A stretch of 7,045 bases of DNA from Bacteroidia bacterium (GTDB lineage: Bacteria; Bacteroidota; Bacteroidia; NS11-12g; UBA955), in contig JACMRS010000207.1 of the NCBI GenBank assembly GCA_014376345.1, forward strand, positions 1 through 7,045, given 5' to 3'. A model generated the notes under the pieces. It was not told the DNA's origin. It was given only the letters and a program-made list of their open reading frames with translations, and did not search any database. The position numbers and the translations under genes were made by a program. Below, one piece after another: positions 5,186 through 7,045 of the stretch; the stretch's first letter is position 1; each line of letters begins with the position of its first letter.

Positions 5186-7045
5186 TCAATCCACCAACAA
5201 AACCCCTGCCCCACTATAAGAATGAATACTGCCATCATACATCGCATCGGCTGAAACAGGTCCCATCTTAAACTTACCCTTCGAGACTGCCCTTACCATA
5301 TAATAAAAAGTAAGAGGCCTGTCCTGATATAAATCTACAAAGTAATTGATCCTGTCATCACGGATATCAAAATGGTCAGAATAACTCTGATCATTCGTCC
5401 AGCTAAGGTCTTTCTCCGGAGTAATCCTTGGATTTTCAATCTCAAACCCTGCAGGCAGAATGTCTGTAATTACAATGTTATTCAGCGTTGTGGCATAAGA
5501 TGAAGCAAGCGTAATCTTAACAATTACCAGATCATTCTGTTTCACACTGGCCAAACTGATTACCTCATGATTTCTGTTATAAAATGCTTTTCGCACTTTC
5601 ATTCCATTGTCTTCTTCTACTACCTTACCGCTTTTGCTAATTCCCTGAGCTGTCCAGAAATAATAAACATCCGCAGTGCCGTTAGAACGTATCGATGTGC
5701 CATTGCCAAACCCTTTTGTTATTTTAAGATCTTTACCTGAAAAAGTGCCAAGCAGATTTTCTTCCGCATAAATATCTGCCTTACCTCCAGCTTTCACTTT
5801 ATTCTTGGCAATTTTTCCTAAAGCAAGAAAACTGAATGCAAGCTCCTGAGTATTCGGGTATTTCTCTTCTTTTAGATTTTTAGAAAGCTCCCTTGCAAGT
5901 GAAATCACCTGCGGATTATCCATATTTTTATCTATCAAAGTATTTAACACCAAAGCCTTATTGCGCAATGGCGAACTAAAACTACCTCCCAGATATTGCA
6001 GATTGTTATCGTCAACATACATTTTCGGAAGCACATCCTGATAACTACTCTGATTGCCCGTGTAAGAAAACGCAGCTGCCAGAAGATAACGGCTGTCAGT
6101 GGTAATCTTATTCAAATGCAACTTGCAATAATTCATTGCAGGGCGGTTAGGACTTCCGGCAAGTGCAAGCGTATAAAGCGCATATATTTTTTCTCTGCTG
6201 ATAATGGTTCTTGCAGTTTCTTTGCCATTGTTATAATACCAATCGCGCTCTTCCATGCTGTTATTCGAAATAGAATTAAGGTAATTAACCAGTTTAGATT
6301 TCACACCGGCATTTACTTCATATCCTGCCTTTTCAGCTTCTACCAGAAAATGTAATCCGTAAGCACTCGCCCACTGAGACACATAATTTTCACCCGGCCA
6401 GTAACTCAATCCGCCACTGTAAGTCTGAAATGAATAGAGCTTATTAATAGCCGCATTCACATTAGCAACAGGATTCAAATCATTGTCTCCTGATGTAATC
6501 ATAGAAACCTTGTTCGTATTTCCTGTCGCTTTTATAAAGTCAGCAAAATAAATTTGAGGGAATGCCTTTGAAATAGTCTGCTCGATACAACCATGCGGAT
6601 AGCCCAAAAGATTCTGCAGACTGCATGTGTATTGCGCAAGCGGTGAACTGCTTACCAGTAAACTTGTTTTCATTGAAGAAGGAATAAAATCATTGATCAT
6701 TTCAATTGTTGCCGTTGTATTTTTTGCAACAGCACCTTCACCGAAAATCTTAACAAGACTCGATCCCGGCCTGATTGTAATATCTGTTTCATCAGTAAAC
6801 GTTTCACCGAAAGATTTTACTTTAACAGTTACTTTACCATAACCAATATCATCCTTTGCTTTAAGAGTATAATACACCACCCCTTCTTTACCCGCAGCAA
6901 TACTGACTGATTGCGATTCACCCGGCACCATTTCAATAGGGCCGCTTAACATTATTTCAGGTTTTGCAATCGTACCGTTTTTAGTGGTATTCATCACATT
7001 AATGCCAAGTTGAATTTCATCTCCCGGAGTCAAAAATCTTGGAAG
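5186..7045 (-). CDS. Bacterial alpha-2-macroglobulin, C-terminal part (5' end beyond the window)
   Basis: The frame is open to the window edge and reads LPRFLTPGD, a conserved start of a mid-protein macroglobulin domain. The gene therefore continues past 7045, and the TTG at 7031-7033 is not a real start. 619 residues are visible; whole bacterial members are usually about 1,500-1,900. The thioester motif CIEQ is intact at visible residues 153-156 in GYPHGCIEQT, followed by the alpha-helical thioester domain with GGLSYWPGE (211-219). The end (about 495-619) is the MG10 domain, with TDILPAGFEIENP (527-539), RDDR (562-565) and YYMVRAV. These proteins are usually periplasmic lipoproteins or surface proteins. 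They trap attacking proteases by bait cleavage and covalent thioester capture, often alongside the peptidoglycan synthase PbpC. No pbpC follows here; the gene runs into the palindrome array. The family call is firm; localisation rests on the missing N-terminus. Confidence 0.93.
   Translation of the reverse strand, partial: LPRFLTPGDEIQLGINVMNTTKNGTIAKPEIMLSGPIEMVPGESQSVSIAAGKEGVVYYTLKAKDDIGYGKVTVKVKSFGETFTDETDITIRPGSSLVKIFGEGAVAKNTTATIEMINDFIPSSMKTSLLVSSSPLAQYTCSLQNLLGYPHGCIEQTISKAFPQIYFADFIKATGNTNKVSMITSGDNDLNPVANVNAAINKLYSFQTYSGGLSYWPGENYVSQWASAYGLHFLVEAEKAGYEVNAGVKSKLVNYLNSISNNSMEERDWYYNNGKETARTIISREKIYALYTLALAGSPNRPAMNYCKLHLNKITTDSRYLLAAAFSYTGNQSSYQDVLPKMYVDDNNLQYLGGSFSSPLRNKALVLNTLIDKNMDNPQVISLARELSKNLKEEKYPNTQELAFSFLALGKIAKNKVKAGGKADIYAEENLLGTFSGKDLKITKGFGNGTSIRSNGTADVYYFWTAQGISKSGKVVEEDNGMKVRKAFYNRNHEVISLASVKQNDLVIVKITLASSYATTLNNIVITDILPAGFEIENPRITPEKDLSWTNDQSYSDHFDIRDDRINYFVDLYQDRPLTFYYMVRAVSKGKFKMGPVSADAMYDGSIHSYSGAGVLLVD

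Larger units (their letters stand above)
4865..5188. repeat. Array of five REP-like palindromes in alternating orientation (BIME-like)
   Basis: This non-coding stretch between two minus-strand genes holds five hairpins of 21 bases at 4869, 4973, 5031, 5101 and 5159. All share the arms GGGTAACC and GGTTACCC. The five-base loop is GCGAG in elements 1, 3 and 5 and CTTGC in elements 2 and 4; CTTGC is the reverse complement of GCAAG, so those two are inverted copies differing by one loop base. One foot of each hairpin bears GTAG or GTAA (read 5' to 3' on the strand where it precedes the hairpin), the tetranucleotide typical of REP elements moved by RAYT transposases. Another short word, GATCATCTCYAT, recurs four times between hairpins. 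Open frames across this stretch on both strands merely translate the repeats. No transposase is nearby. Confidence 0.85.
4943..5188. repeat. 128-bp-period tandem duplication within the array
   Basis: Bases 4943-5060 and 5071-5188 are nearly identical with an offset of 128. The differences I see are an A/T change near the start of the unit, T4995 versus A5123 (ATTGG/AATGG) and C5052 versus T5180. Each copy contains one inverted and one direct palindrome. The block 4865-4905 is a partial third copy, but its spacer to the next palindrome carries about 34 extra bases (roughly 4906-4939) not present in the later copy. Confidence 0.8.

Noticed and set aside
4865..5188. CRISPR array
   Set aside because: Repeats alternate in orientation, spacers are themselves repeated and differ in length (75, 37, 41, 37 bases), and no cas gene is present.
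5996..6842. Plus-strand open frames of 71 and 119 codons opposite the alpha-2-macroglobulin gene
   Set aside because: They lie entirely antisense to a gene with clear domain conservation and have no recognisable protein features.
7031..7033. TTG as the start of the alpha-2-macroglobulin gene
   Set aside because: The frame stays open upstream to the window edge with conserved family residues (LPRF before LTPGD), so the protein is cut by the window, not started here.

Overview
The window looks like a chromosomal segment from a member of the Bacteroidota. The DNA is AT-rich and start codons are preceded by A-rich stretches rather than strong Shine-Dalgarno sites. Two good matches to the Bacteroidota -7 box (TAnnTTTG) sit upstream of genes, and the protein types fit: a fused CrtYcd-type lycopene cyclase, a DUF502 protein and a bacterial alpha-2-macroglobulin. 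I cannot assign a genus from the sequence alone.

Layout. Bases 1-746 (+) hold the last codons of an unidentified gene, overlapping by ATGA a complete lycopene cyclase gene, so this is the distal end of a carotenoid operon. Bases 694-2566 (-) hold purD (purine synthesis) followed by a DUF502 membrane-protein gene. These two overlap by 8 bases, and the DUF502 gene also overlaps the convergent cyclase gene by 53 bases. Bases 2651-2833 (+) hold a promoter, a tRNA-Leu(CAA) gene and a hairpin/T-tract terminator. Fifteen to twenty bases further on is a Cys-rich pentapeptide-repeat gene (2851-3438). A bidirectional hairpin terminator (3473-3508) separates it from a convergent gene for a secreted transglutaminase-like protein (3533-4789, -), which has its own promoter. 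Bases 4865-5188 form a non-coding array of five short palindromes in alternating orientation. From 5186 to the window end (-) runs the C-terminal 619 codons of an alpha-2-macroglobulin with an intact thioester motif.

Working together. The crt genes make cyclic carotenoids. purD and the DUF502 gene look translationally coupled but have no obvious shared pathway. The alpha-2-macroglobulin and the transglutaminase-like protein are on the same strand, and both are expected outside the cytoplasm. However, the palindrome array and a separate promoter lie between them, so co-transcription is doubtful.

The most notable non-genic feature is the array. Each palindrome carries a GTAG or GTAA tetranucleotide at one foot, and the palindromes are arranged head-to-head like a BIME. 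That is the signature of REP elements mobilised by RAYT (REP-associated tyrosine transposase) enzymes. No transposase is present in the window. I saw no CRISPR, phage, toxin-antitoxin or recognisable defence locus.
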